In this document: positions 1-5,587 of the stretch, one piece after another
How the letters are laid out: every line of letters starts with the position of its first letter
Position numbering within the stretch: position 1 is the first letter of the stretch
Assembly: GCA_025924775.1 (NCBI GenBank)
Contig: JAICHS010000112.1
Location: 1 to 7,153, forward strand
Origin: Rhodanobacteraceae bacterium
Lineage (GTDB): Bacteria > Pseudomonadota > Gammaproteobacteria > Xanthomonadales > Rhodanobacteraceae
Reading direction: 5' to 3'
Length of the DNA: 7,153 nt
Position numbers and translations under genes: made by a program
Notes under the pieces: generated by a model
What the model saw: only the letters and a program-made list of their open reading frames with translations
Told to the model about the DNA's origin: nothing
Databases searched by the model: none

Positions 1-81
1 GCGCACACGCGCGAGCATCTCGATCGCGCGATCGCGGCGTTCACCAAGGTCGGCCGCAAGGTGGGCCTGCTGAAGGCGTGA
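1..81 (+). CDS. kbl: C-terminal end of 2-amino-3-ketobutyrate CoA ligase (glycine C-acetyltransferase), partial
   Basis: Only the last 26 codons and the TGA stop (79-81) are inside the window; the frame is open from base 1. The tail contains TREHLDRAIAAFTKVGRK followed by VGLLKA. It closely resembles the C-terminus of Kbl, where a 'T-x-E-x-(I/L)-x-R-A-(I/V)-x-A-F-x-(K/R)-(I/V)-G-(K/R)' helix closes the PLP fold-type I small domain. Kbl cleaves 2-amino-3-ketobutyrate with CoA to glycine and acetyl-CoA in threonine breakdown, in the cytosol. The gene converges with the hexosaminidase gene and has no evident link to amino-sugar use. Other alpha-oxoamine synthases (BioF, SPT-like) have related tails, so the name rests on a short match. 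No catalytic residue is visible in this fragment. Confidence 0.72.
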   Translation, partial: AHTREHLDRAIAAFTKVGRKVGLLKA

Positions 82-108
82 CCGTTCGGCCTGCGTACCC
101 CGAAACCG

Positions 109-146
109 ATCCCGGGTTCGCCCTGCATGGCAGGTCGCTCCGGGAT
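109..146. repeat. Imperfect REP-like hairpin downstream of kbl
   Basis: The outer arms ATCCCGG (109-115) and CCGGGAT (140-146) pair perfectly. The inner arms CCTGC (122-126) and GCAGG (130-134) pair around a 3-nt loop. Unpaired 5-6 nt internal segments separate the two stems. The hairpin starts 27 bases after the kbl stop and has no following T-run. It could act as an RNA 3' stabiliser or a weak or Rho-assisted terminator for kbl. It may instead be a REP-type dispersed repeat, since its right arm continues as GACGG, a sequence style I associate with REPs in this bacterial group. Copy number cannot be judged from one window. Confidence 0.5.
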
Positions 147-209
147 GACGGCGCTGAGGAAGCTGCCAGTACCGCCCGGCGCCGCCAGCGGCCTCGAAAC
201 TTGCTGGTC

Positions 210-252
210 ATTCCGGGACTGCCTGCGCCCAACGCGCAGGCAGTCCCGGAAT
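210..252. terminator. Perfect 19-bp inverted repeat between convergent genes, probable bidirectional terminator or 3' stabilising hairpin
   Basis: The arms at 210-228 and 234-252 are exact reverse complements (19 bp) with a 5-nt loop (CCAAC). On the - strand the stem begins 5 nt after the hexosaminidase stop codon. On the + strand it is the last element read by transcripts leaving kbl. Neither side has a good U-tract (GGTTTC on the + side, GACCAG on the - side), so this is not a canonical Rho-independent terminator. Position and stem strength still argue for transcript end formation or protection from 3' exonucleases for both converging genes. Confidence 0.65.
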
Positions 253-257
253 CGGTT

Positions 258-2594
258 TCAGTGGGCCAGTTTTTTCAGTAACTCGATTTTGCCCAAGGCC
301 CATAACCCGGCACGCGGATCGCCCGTCGCGAACACGCACAGCGTGTGCCGACCGTGCGTGGCCGGGATGTCCGCGGTCAGGGTCGTCTGCAGTTTCGTTT
401 GCGCGGCTTTCGCCAGCGGCAGCGTCGCCAGCAGCGGGCCATCGCAGGCATCCAGGTGCACCTGGATTTCGCCGGCCGGCGTGGCCGTAGGCCGGACCAC
501 CACGCTGGCATCATCTTTCCACAGCGCGAAGTTCCACGGCAGGTTGCCGACCGTCAACGCGATGCGCTTGACGTCATCCAGGGACGCGTCCTTCCACTGC
601 CAGCACAGGTTGGCGATGTCGATCCGGTAGACCGGCCGCGGACCGTCCAGCGGGCGATCGTCTTCCAACCGCAGCACGATCTGCGGCTTGCCGCAGGTCT
701 CCAGCTGGTTACTGTCGCGCGTCAGCAACGCCGCCGCGCTGACGACCTGGGTACGCGGCGCGGCCAGCTCGAACCCGTTGAACCCGTTTGTCGCAAACGT
801 CGCCGCGCGCAGCGTGGTGGCCGAATCCGCCGGAAACACCAGCGGTTTGGCATACACAGTCGAGCCGGCGCCCGGCGCGCCGCCACCAGTGCGGTAGCGG
901 ATGCTGCCGAAATCCGCCTGGTTCGACAGCGTGACATCGATGGTTCCGCGGGCGCCGGCGTGCAACGCAAACGCGGGCGCGAACGCACTGTCGGCATACC
1001 GGATGCCGAGCGCGCGATACCGCGCCAGCTCCGCCGGCATGCGCGCAAGGAAGCCGTGCCAGTCGTGCGACGCGGCCGGCGACCAGGCCACTTCGGCCAA
1101 TGCGGCAATGCGCGGAAACACCGCATGCTGCACGCGCGCGAAGGTCGGTATGTATTCCGCCCACAGGTTGGCCTGCACGCCCAGAATGTGCTGCGCTTCG
1201 CCCGTGGTCGTGCCCTCGGGCACCGGGTCATAGGCGTACACGTCGGCAAGCGATTCCACGTCGGGCCGCCCCGGCGGCTCGTCGGAAAGATTGGACTGGT
1301 AATGGTCGAGATACAGCGTGGGCGAAGACGTCATCACCACGTCGTGGCCCTGTTGCAGCGCCTGCAACGCACCGGACGGTTCGTGCCAGGACATGATGAC
1401 TGCCGACGCCGGGATCTTGCCTTGCAGGATTTCGTCCCAGCCCACCGCGGTACGGCCATGTTCGGCGAGGTAGTTCGCGACCTGCGTGGTGAACCAGCCC
1501 TGCAGATGGTCCATGTTCTGGAGCCCAAGCTTTTTCAGGTGCGCCTGCACCACGGGCGATGCCTGCCACTGGTCTTTGGCCGCCTCGTCGCCGCCGATGT
1601 GGATGTACTTCGACGGAAACAGCTGCATCACCTCGTCGAAGACGGCATCGAGGAATTTCAGGGTGCGCGCATCGGGGGCCAGCAGCCAGGTATTGATGCC
1701 CCAGTCGGTGCCGACCTGCGGCTGCTTGCCGGTGACGCCCAGCCACGGATACGCCGCGATCGCGGCCTGCGAATGGCCCGGCACATCGATTTCCGGCACC
1801 ACCGTGATGAAACGTTCCGCCGCGTAACGGACGATTTCCCGCACATCGGCTTCAGTGTAGAAACCGCAGTAAGGCTTGTCGGGGCCACCGGTCAGCGCCG
1901 CGTCCGGCCCGACGGCCTTGCGGCAGGCGCCGATCTTCGTCAATTCCGGATACGCCGGAACCTCGAGCCGCCACCCCTGGTCATCGGTCAAGTGCCAGTG
2001 GAATACGTTGAGCTTCTGCAGCGACATCCAGTCGAGCAGCCGCTCGATGTCGGCGACGCTCTGGAAGTGCCGTGCCGAATCCAGCATCAGGCCGCGCCAT
2101 GCAAAGCGGGGATGATCGACGATGACGCCGTCCGCGACCCGTGCGGGCGAAGCGCGTGTCGCATCGGGCGTCAACAACTGCCACAGCGTGACACCGCCGT
2201 AGAACAATCCGCGCGACGCACGCGCAGTCACTTCGATGCGCCCGTTGCCGATCACGATCCGGTAGCCGGCATCACCTTCCACATCCGCACGGGGGTCGAT
2301 GCGGAACACGATGCCCCCGGCCGGTGCGGTCGTCGCGGTCGCCACGTGCAAATGCAGGCCACGGGTGGACGCCACCCGTTCGGCGAAGCGCCGCGCACTG
2401 GCCAGCGCCGATGCATCGCCGGGCGCCACGACCGCCACCCGGTCGCCGCTGGCGATCGCAACGAAACCCTGCCCCGCCGGGCGCGCTTCGGTCGGTTGCG
2501 GCGTGAGCGACCAGGCCGGCACCGCAGCATCCGCAAGCGCCGCGTTCGCGACGACACAGAGAACGACAGCAAACAACAGTCTGGCCATGTGCAT
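258..2594 (-). CDS. Secreted or periplasmic beta-N-acetylhexosaminidase, glycoside hydrolase family 20
   Basis: This 778-residue exo-enzyme should release terminal beta-linked GlcNAc (or GalNAc) from chitin oligomers, muropeptides or glycans by substrate-assisted catalysis. Residues 1 to about 21-23 look like a Sec signal peptide: hydrophobic LLFAVVLCVV, then ALA/ADA cleavage options. Residues about 27-160 fit the GH20b domain. The TIM barrel starts near AWRGLMLDSARHF (165-177) and includes FHWHLTDDQGW (198-208), PEIDVPGHS (268-276) and HIGGDE (332-337) with catalytic pair D336/E337. GWDE (385-388) and QANLWAEY (474-481) follow. Residues about 540-620 resemble an Fn3-associated sandwich, and about 630-778 form a beta-rich extension seen in Xanthomonad homologues. 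C224 and C243 may form a disulfide. The first ATG is preferred because GGAG lies 7 nt upstream; a second ATG two codons later is too far from it. The gene diverges from nagP, so it likely feeds that pathway. No defect is seen. Confidence 0.95.
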   Translation of the reverse strand: MHMARLLFAVVLCVVANAALADAAVPAWSLTPQPTEARPAGQGFVAIASGDRVAVVAPGDASALASARRFAERVASTRGLHLHVATATTAPAGGIVFRIDPRADVEGDAGYRIVIGNGRIEVTARASRGLFYGGVTLWQLLTPDATRASPARVADGVIVDHPRFAWRGLMLDSARHFQSVADIERLLDWMSLQKLNVFHWHLTDDQGWRLEVPAYPELTKIGACRKAVGPDAALTGGPDKPYCGFYTEADVREIVRYAAERFITVVPEIDVPGHSQAAIAAYPWLGVTGKQPQVGTDWGINTWLLAPDARTLKFLDAVFDEVMQLFPSKYIHIGGDEAAKDQWQASPVVQAHLKKLGLQNMDHLQGWFTTQVANYLAEHGRTAVGWDEILQGKIPASAVIMSWHEPSGALQALQQGHDVVMTSSPTLYLDHYQSNLSDEPPGRPDVESLADVYAYDPVPEGTTTGEAQHILGVQANLWAEYIPTFARVQHAVFPRIAALAEVAWSPAASHDWHGFLARMPAELARYRALGIRYADSAFAPAFALHAGARGTIDVTLSNQADFGSIRYRTGGGAPGAGSTVYAKPLVFPADSATTLRAATFATNGFNGFELAAPRTQVVSAAALLTRDSNQLETCGKPQIVLRLEDDRPLDGPRPVYRIDIANLCWQWKDASLDDVKRIALTVGNLPWNFALWKDDASVVVRPTATPAGEIQVHLDACDGPLLATLPLAKAAQTKLQTTLTADIPATHGRHTLCVFATGDPRAGLWALGKIELLKKLAH

Positions 2595-2637
2595 ACAAAC
2601 ACTCCGGGGTCATGCTGGGTGGCGAGTCGGGCGCGCC

Positions 2638-2649
2638 GTAGTTCACTAC
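2638..2649. promoter_or_regulatory. Short palindrome GTAGT-TC-ACTAC upstream of the hexosaminidase gene
   Basis: This is a 5-bp inverted repeat with a 2-bp centre, 43 bp upstream of the hexosaminidase start codon and downstream of the intrinsic terminator. It does not resemble the CAACGTTG-type operators in the same region, so if it is a binding site it is for a different protein. In RNA it would form only a very weak hairpin because the loop is 2 nt. Palindromes of this length occur by chance, so this is a weak call. Confidence 0.2.
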
Positions 2650-2698
2650 TGCATCCAGCTTTCGCCAGACGATCACAGCCACAACGCGCGCAGGCACC

Positions 2699-2729
2699 AA
2701 AAAAACGGGCCGGGTGCCATGCCGGCCCG
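2699..2729 (-). terminator. Intrinsic (Rho-independent) terminator in the hexosaminidase leader
   Basis: On the - strand the arm CGGGCCGG (2729-2722) is followed by an 8-nt loop and the perfectly complementary CCGGCCCG (2713-2706). Seven consecutive U follow directly (2705-2699). A GC-only 8-bp stem running straight into a U-tract is the classic intrinsic terminator form. There is no - strand gene upstream for it to terminate, and the hexosaminidase start codon is about 105 nt further downstream. It therefore looks like a leader attenuator or the 3' end of a small RNA. On the + strand the A-run precedes the stem, so it would not work in that direction. Confidence 0.8.
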
Positions 2730-2930
2730 CAACGCTGGAGAACACAACAACTTCCGATGAAACCCTGACGGCCGTGGCGCCTCAAGTGGTCCACGCGCAT
2801 GCCATTGACCGCGATTTGTCGGCGCCGGTGGTGGATACGCCACCGGTGCGTTGCCGCATTACGGTTGCTGCCGCATGCTGGATTGTGCGGCTGGTGGCCA
2901 CGCCCATCCCGGGCTCGAGTCGTTCATACG
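2699..2930 (-). ncRNA. Candidate structured leader RNA or small RNA of about 230 nt ending at the intrinsic terminator
   Basis: The 5' end is inferred as about 7 nt after the candidate -10 box at 2942-2937; the 3' end is the U-tract at 2705-2699. In 5' to 3' order on the - strand, possible helices are GCCC/GGGC around GGGAT (near 2910), CCGGTGG/CCACCGG (2846-2840 with 2831-2825), CGTGG/CCACG (2795-2791 with 2777-2773) and the terminator stem. GCCACC (2898-2893) could also pair with GGTGGC (2844-2839), which would compete with the second helix. I match it to no known riboswitch or sRNA family. GC-rich sequence makes helices by chance, so only the terminator is strong evidence. Confidence 0.4.
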
Positions 2931-2936
2931 GGTGCC

Positions 2937-2965
2937 AGTGTGGCCATGGATGACAACGCTGTCAA
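2937..2965 (-). promoter_or_regulatory. Candidate sigma-70 promoter directed at the hexosaminidase gene
   Basis: On the - strand, TTGACA (2965-2960) is a perfect -35 box. It is followed after 17 bp by CACACT (2942-2937), a moderate -10 matching three of six consensus positions. The predicted start is near 2930, giving a leader of about 335 nt before the hexosaminidase ATG. The -35 box and the spacer overlap the operator at 2951-2964, so a bound repressor would block polymerase. No better promoter was seen between the terminator and the gene. Confidence 0.5.
2951..2964. promoter_or_regulatory. LacI-family operator candidate 1, probable NagR site for the hexosaminidase promoter
   Basis: The sequence TGACAACGCTGTCA is palindromic at 12 of 14 positions (TGACA...TGTCA arms, central CG, one mismatched pair). 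A central CpG is typical of LacI-family operators, where the hinge leucine enters the minor groove. It overlaps the -35 box of the - strand promoter. It shares CAACG plus nearby positions with the second operator 204 bp away, and nagR itself is encoded in the adjacent operon. That NagR binds here is inference. Confidence 0.65.
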
Positions 2966-3106
2966 TTTGCTGTGCAACAATCCCGCATTGGTCGCACCAA
3001 TGCAACCGGCAGGCACGCGATGCGGCCGCAAATGCATATACAGCGTGGCTCGTCGAAGGCCGCATATGCTGCGTTGCACAAGATCCAGGGTACAGAAATG
3101 CCACCG

Positions 3107-3136
3107 TTTTTTTTGGCGATATGGACGTGCGATACT
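3107..3136 (+). promoter_or_regulatory. Candidate nagP operon promoter with extended -10 and T8 tract
   Basis: GATACT (3131-3136) preceded by TGC (3128-3130) has the extended -10 form TGn-TAnnnT-like, giving a predicted start near 3143. An uninterrupted run of eight T (3107-3114) lies where the -35 or UP-proximal region would be, and no good -35 hexamer is present. Operator 2 would then sit at about +12 to +25, a repressing position. An alternative -10 is CATAAT at 3173-3178 (5 of 6 consensus), which would place the operator just upstream of it. That alternative lacks a properly spaced -35. Confidence 0.4.
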
Positions 3137-3154
3137 CGACGCGAGACACAGATA

Positions 3155-3168
3155 TGACAACGTTGGCT
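3155..3168. promoter_or_regulatory. LacI-family operator candidate 2, probable NagR site for the nagP operon
   Basis: The sequence TGACAACGTTGGCT has a perfect 8-bp core CAACGTTG with a central CpG and one further matching pair outside it (10 of 14 positions). Its left half TGACAACG is identical to the left half of operator 1. It lies 46 bp upstream of the nagP ATG, downstream of the extended -10 candidate and upstream of the CATAAT candidate. Autoregulation of the nagP-nagR-nagB-nagA operon by NagR is the simplest reading, but it is inferred. Confidence 0.65.
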
Positions 3169-3213
3169 ACCGCATAATCCGGCCGCCCCTCGACATCCAC
3201 GCAGGCTCGCACC

Positions 3214-4527
3214 ATGACCCCAACCACAGCCGGACAGCAGCCATCGCACTACGTGACGTCGATGGTGATCATCGGCGTCCTGTTCGCCATCTTCGGCTTC
3301 GTCACCTGGCTCAACTCGTCGCTGATCCTGTTCGTCAAGGTGGGCTTCAACCTCGACAACATCAGCGCGTTTTTCATCCCGCTGGTGTTCTACATCTCGT
3401 ATTTCGTGCTGGCGCTGCCAGCTGCGGTGGTACTGCGGCGCACCGGCATGAAAAAGGGCATGGCGCTGGGCCTGTTCGTGATGGCGCTCGGCGCGCTGGC
3501 GTTCGCGCAATCGATGGCGATGTACAGCTACACCGGCGCCCTGGTCGGCTTGTTCGTGATCGGCGCCGGTCTGGCGTTGCTGCAAACGGCGTCCAATCCG
3601 TATGTCAGCATCCTCGGCCCGATCGAGAGCGGGGCCAAGCGGGTCGCAATCATGGGGATCTGCAACAAGGCGGCCGGGGGACTCGCGCCCTACGTGTTCG
3701 GCGCGCTGCTGCTGGGTGGCGTGAGCGCCTACGCCGACAAGATCCAGGCCACCGCGTCGCCGGCCGCCAAGGCCTTGCTGCAGCACGCTTTCGTGTCGCG
3801 TGCGTTCGCGCCTTACGTGGTGATGGCGATCGTGCTGGCGTTGCTGGCGGTGCTGGTGGTGCTCTCCTCGCTGCCGGAAATCCGGCCCGCGGATGCCGGG
3901 CAGACACCGGGAACGGATCGCATGCGGCGTAGCATCTTCAGCTTCCCGCACCTGTGGCTGGGCGTGCTGTGCATTTTCGTGTACGTCGGCATGGAAGTGA
4001 TGGCCGGCGACGGCATTGTGATCTACGGCCAGTCCGCGGGTCTGTCGCTGGATGCGGTGAAGCACCTGACTACTTGGACCATGGTCGCGATGCTGGTCGG
4101 CTACCTGGCGGGCGTCGCGCTGACGCCGCGGATTGTTTCGCAACAGCGTTACCTTGCGCTGTCCGCGGTCCTCGGGGTGCTGTTCGCGTTCGGCGCGTGG
4201 ACGACGCACGGCAACCTGTCCGTGGGATTCGTCGCGGCGCTGGGCTTTGCCAACGCGATGATGTGGCCCGCGATCTTCCCGCTTGCGATCAAGGGGTTGG
4301 GCGACCGCACCGAATTCGGTTCCGCGCTGCTGGTCATGGGCATCGCCGGCGGCGCGCTGATCCCGCAGCTGTTCGTGCACCTGGAGGAGGTCATCAACTT
4401 CCAGACCGCGTTCCTGCTGGTGATGGTGCCCGGATACCTCTACATTCTGTTCTACGGAGCACTGGGCCACCGCGCCGGACAACCCGGCCGCAACGGCGCG
4501 CTCGACTCCGCGGTCGCGGAATCCTGA
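3214..4527 (+). CDS. nagP: NagP-type N-acetylglucosamine permease, MFS, FucP/GluP family
   Basis: This 437-residue inner-membrane protein of the glucose/galactose/fucose proton symporter family likely imports GlcNAc. About 12 hydrophobic segments can be counted. They begin with MVIIGVLFAIFGFVTWLNSS (17-36), whose FGFVTWLN motif is characteristic of FucP/NagP. LLQTASNPYVSILGP (122-136) and MGICNKAAGGLAP (147-159) are the strongest family signatures. A polar, charged central loop (about residues 223-240, around PEIRPADAGQTPGTDRMRR) separates the two six-helix halves. The length is usual for the family. The ATG at 3214 has only a weak AGGC-like ribosome site, but it directly precedes the first membrane helix. 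The specificity call to GlcNAc comes from context: nagR, nagB-II and nagA follow, and a hexosaminidase diverges. Without them, glucose, galactose or fucose would be possible. Confidence 0.9.
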   Translation: MTPTTAGQQPSHYVTSMVIIGVLFAIFGFVTWLNSSLILFVKVGFNLDNISAFFIPLVFYISYFVLALPAAVVLRRTGMKKGMALGLFVMALGALAFAQSMAMYSYTGALVGLFVIGAGLALLQTASNPYVSILGPIESGAKRVAIMGICNKAAGGLAPYVFGALLLGGVSAYADKIQATASPAAKALLQHAFVSRAFAPYVVMAIVLALLAVLVVLSSLPEIRPADAGQTPGTDRMRRSIFSFPHLWLGVLCIFVYVGMEVMAGDGIVIYGQSAGLSLDAVKHLTTWTMVAMLVGYLAGVALTPRIVSQQRYLALSAVLGVLFAFGAWTTHGNLSVGFVAALGFANAMMWPAIFPLAIKGLGDRTEFGSALLVMGIAGGALIPQLFVHLEEVINFQTAFLLVMVPGYLYILFYGALGHRAGQPGRNGALDSAVAES

Positions 4528-4552
4528 GTGCAGGCGCCGACCGCACGATCAC

Positions 4553-4567
4553 AAGGAGCATTCATTG
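4553..4567 (+). promoter_or_regulatory. Strong ribosome binding site deciding a TTG start for nagR
   Basis: AAGGAG (4553-4558) is followed by a 6-nt spacer and TTG (4565-4567). No in-frame ATG exists at this end of the frame, and the TTG places the HTH motif exactly as in other LacI-family proteins, starting at residue 5. This is the best Shine-Dalgarno match among the genes of the cluster and may compensate for the weaker start codon. Confidence 0.8.
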
Positions 4568-5587
4568 GGAACCGCCACCATCCGGGACGTCGCCAGGCAG
4601 GCCCGGGTTTCACTGAAAACCGTCTCGCGTGTCATCAACCAGGAAGGCTCGGTTCGCGATGAAACCCGCGCGCGCGTGCAGCGCGCGATCGAACAGCTGG
4701 ACTACCGCCCCGACCTGTCGGCGCGCAGCCTGCGCAGCGCCAAGGCGTACGCCATCGGCCTGGTGTACGACAACCCGAACCCGTACTACATCATCGCGGT
4801 GCAACAGGGCGCACTGGCGGCATGCCGGGAGATGGGTTTCGGCCTGCAGATCCATCCGTGCAATTCGCGCAGTCCGCACCTGGCCGAGGAACTGCGCGAC
4901 CTCGTGCATCGCTCGCGCCTCGCCGGCCTGGTGCTGGCGCCGCCGATGTCCGAGCGCATGGCGCTACTGCGGGAGTTGGTGGCCTACAACGTTCCGCTGG
5001 TTCGGATCATCTCGGCCGCCGAGGATCCGCGCGACGGGTTCCCGTGCGTGTTCGTGGATGACCGCGATGCCGCTTACGCAATCACGGCCTACCTGATCCA
5101 GCTTGGCCACGAACGCATCGGTTTCCTGTGGGGCGGCAAGCAGCACCGTTCCAGCCCCGAACGCTACAAGGGCTACGAAAAGGCACTGCAGGACTACGGC
5201 GTGGCCATGTCCAACGAACTGGTGTTGGAAGGCGACTACTCGTTCGACGATGGCTTCCGCGGCGCGCGGCGCCTGCTCGGGCTGGCCAAACCGCCCACCG
5301 CCATCTTCGGTTCCAACGATGAAATCGCCGCCGGCGTGCTGGCGGCGGCGCGCGCGGGCGGCCTGCACGTACCCTACGACCTGTCCGTCGCCGGGTTCGA
5401 GGACAGCCCGTTCTCGCGCCATTCCTGGCCCTCGCTGACCACGTCGCGACAACGCACCGAGCAGATCGCCGAGTGCGCCACGCGCCTCCTGATCGCGCGG
5501 ATCCATGGCGGCGACGTCGAAAACGAAGGTTTCAGCCCGGAATTGGTGGTGCGCGGTTCGACCGCCCCGCCGCGCCCACGTTCATGA
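4565..5587 (+). CDS. nagR: LacI-family transcriptional repressor of GlcNAc catabolism
   Basis: This 340-residue cytoplasmic DNA-binding regulator starts at TTG. The N-terminal helix-turn-helix is TIRDVARQARVSLKTVSRVI (5-24). The hinge YRPDLSARSLRS (47-58) follows, with Leu56 at the position used for minor-groove insertion in LacI. Residues about 62-335 form a periplasmic-binding-protein-like effector domain, including YDNPNPYY (68-75), FGSNDEIAAGVL (248-259) and LSVAGFEDSPFSRHSWPSLTT (273-293). Context points to GlcNAc-6-P or a related amino-sugar phosphate as inducer, as in known NagR/NagQ systems; this is inference. It lies 37 nt after nagP and overlaps the next gene by 4 nt (ATGA), so it is co-transcribed and probably autoregulated through the operator at 3155-3168. 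The two CpG-centred operator candidates suit this family. Length and domains look intact. Confidence 0.9.
   Translation: MGTATIRDVARQARVSLKTVSRVINQEGSVRDETRARVQRAIEQLDYRPDLSARSLRSAKAYAIGLVYDNPNPYYIIAVQQGALAACREMGFGLQIHPCNSRSPHLAEELRDLVHRSRLAGLVLAPPMSERMALLRELVAYNVPLVRIISAAEDPRDGFPCVFVDDRDAAYAITAYLIQLGHERIGFLWGGKQHRSSPERYKGYEKALQDYGVAMSNELVLEGDYSFDDGFRGARRLLGLAKPPTAIFGSNDEIAAGVLAAARAGGLHVPYDLSVAGFEDSPFSRHSWPSLTTSRQRTEQIAECATRLLIARIHGGDVENEGFSPELVVRGSTAPPRPRS

Larger units (their letters stand above)
2595..3213. other. Divergent control region between the hexosaminidase gene and nagP (619 bp)
   Basis: No convincing protein gene lies here. The half nearest nagP (about 3025-3180) is more AT-rich than its surroundings and carries the nagP promoter and operator candidates. 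The middle (2937-2965) has a - strand promoter overlapped by an operator. The stretch 2699-2930 would be transcribed on the - strand as a structured leader that ends in an intrinsic terminator. From 2595 to 2698 there is leader sequence with a short palindrome (2638-2649) and the hexosaminidase ribosome binding site (GGAG, 2605-2602 on the - strand). The individual elements are listed separately. Confidence 0.8.

Noticed and set aside
2730..2737. A third CAACGCTG core, identical to the core of operator 1, next to the terminator stem.
   Set aside because: The flanks are not palindromic and do not match the TGA...TCA arms, so it is probably a chance match.
345..2768. An 807-codon open frame on the + strand opposite the hexosaminidase gene.
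   Set aside because: Its product is arginine-rich with no recognisable domain, and it mirrors a gene with clear GH20 motifs and signal peptide. Long antisense frames are expected in GC-rich DNA.
2782..2859. A 25-codon leader peptide frame on the - strand (ATG at 2859, TGA ending at 2782) upstream of the intrinsic terminator.
   Set aside because: No ribosome site precedes it and no run of regulatory codons is seen (six Thr are scattered). It could be re-examined if attenuation is confirmed.
3021..3030. The 10-bp perfect palindrome TGCGGCCGCA, considered as an operator.
   Set aside because: It does not resemble the other operators, no promoter element lies against it, and short GC palindromes are common here.
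3088..3114. T8 run considered as an intrinsic terminator on the + strand.
   Set aside because: Only a 3-bp GGT/ACC stem with a large loop precedes it, too weak for termination.
2962..4482. A 506-codon open frame on the - strand opposite nagP, extending into the control region.
   Set aside because: The product is rich in H, Q, R and D with no family signature, the composition expected of the antisense of a membrane protein gene.
5473..5583. Longer version of nagB-II starting at 5473 inside nagR.
   Set aside because: The extra 37 residues are R/P-rich, come from another frame of the well-conserved nagR C-terminal region, and precede no SIS similarity. The ATGA overlap start is more natural.
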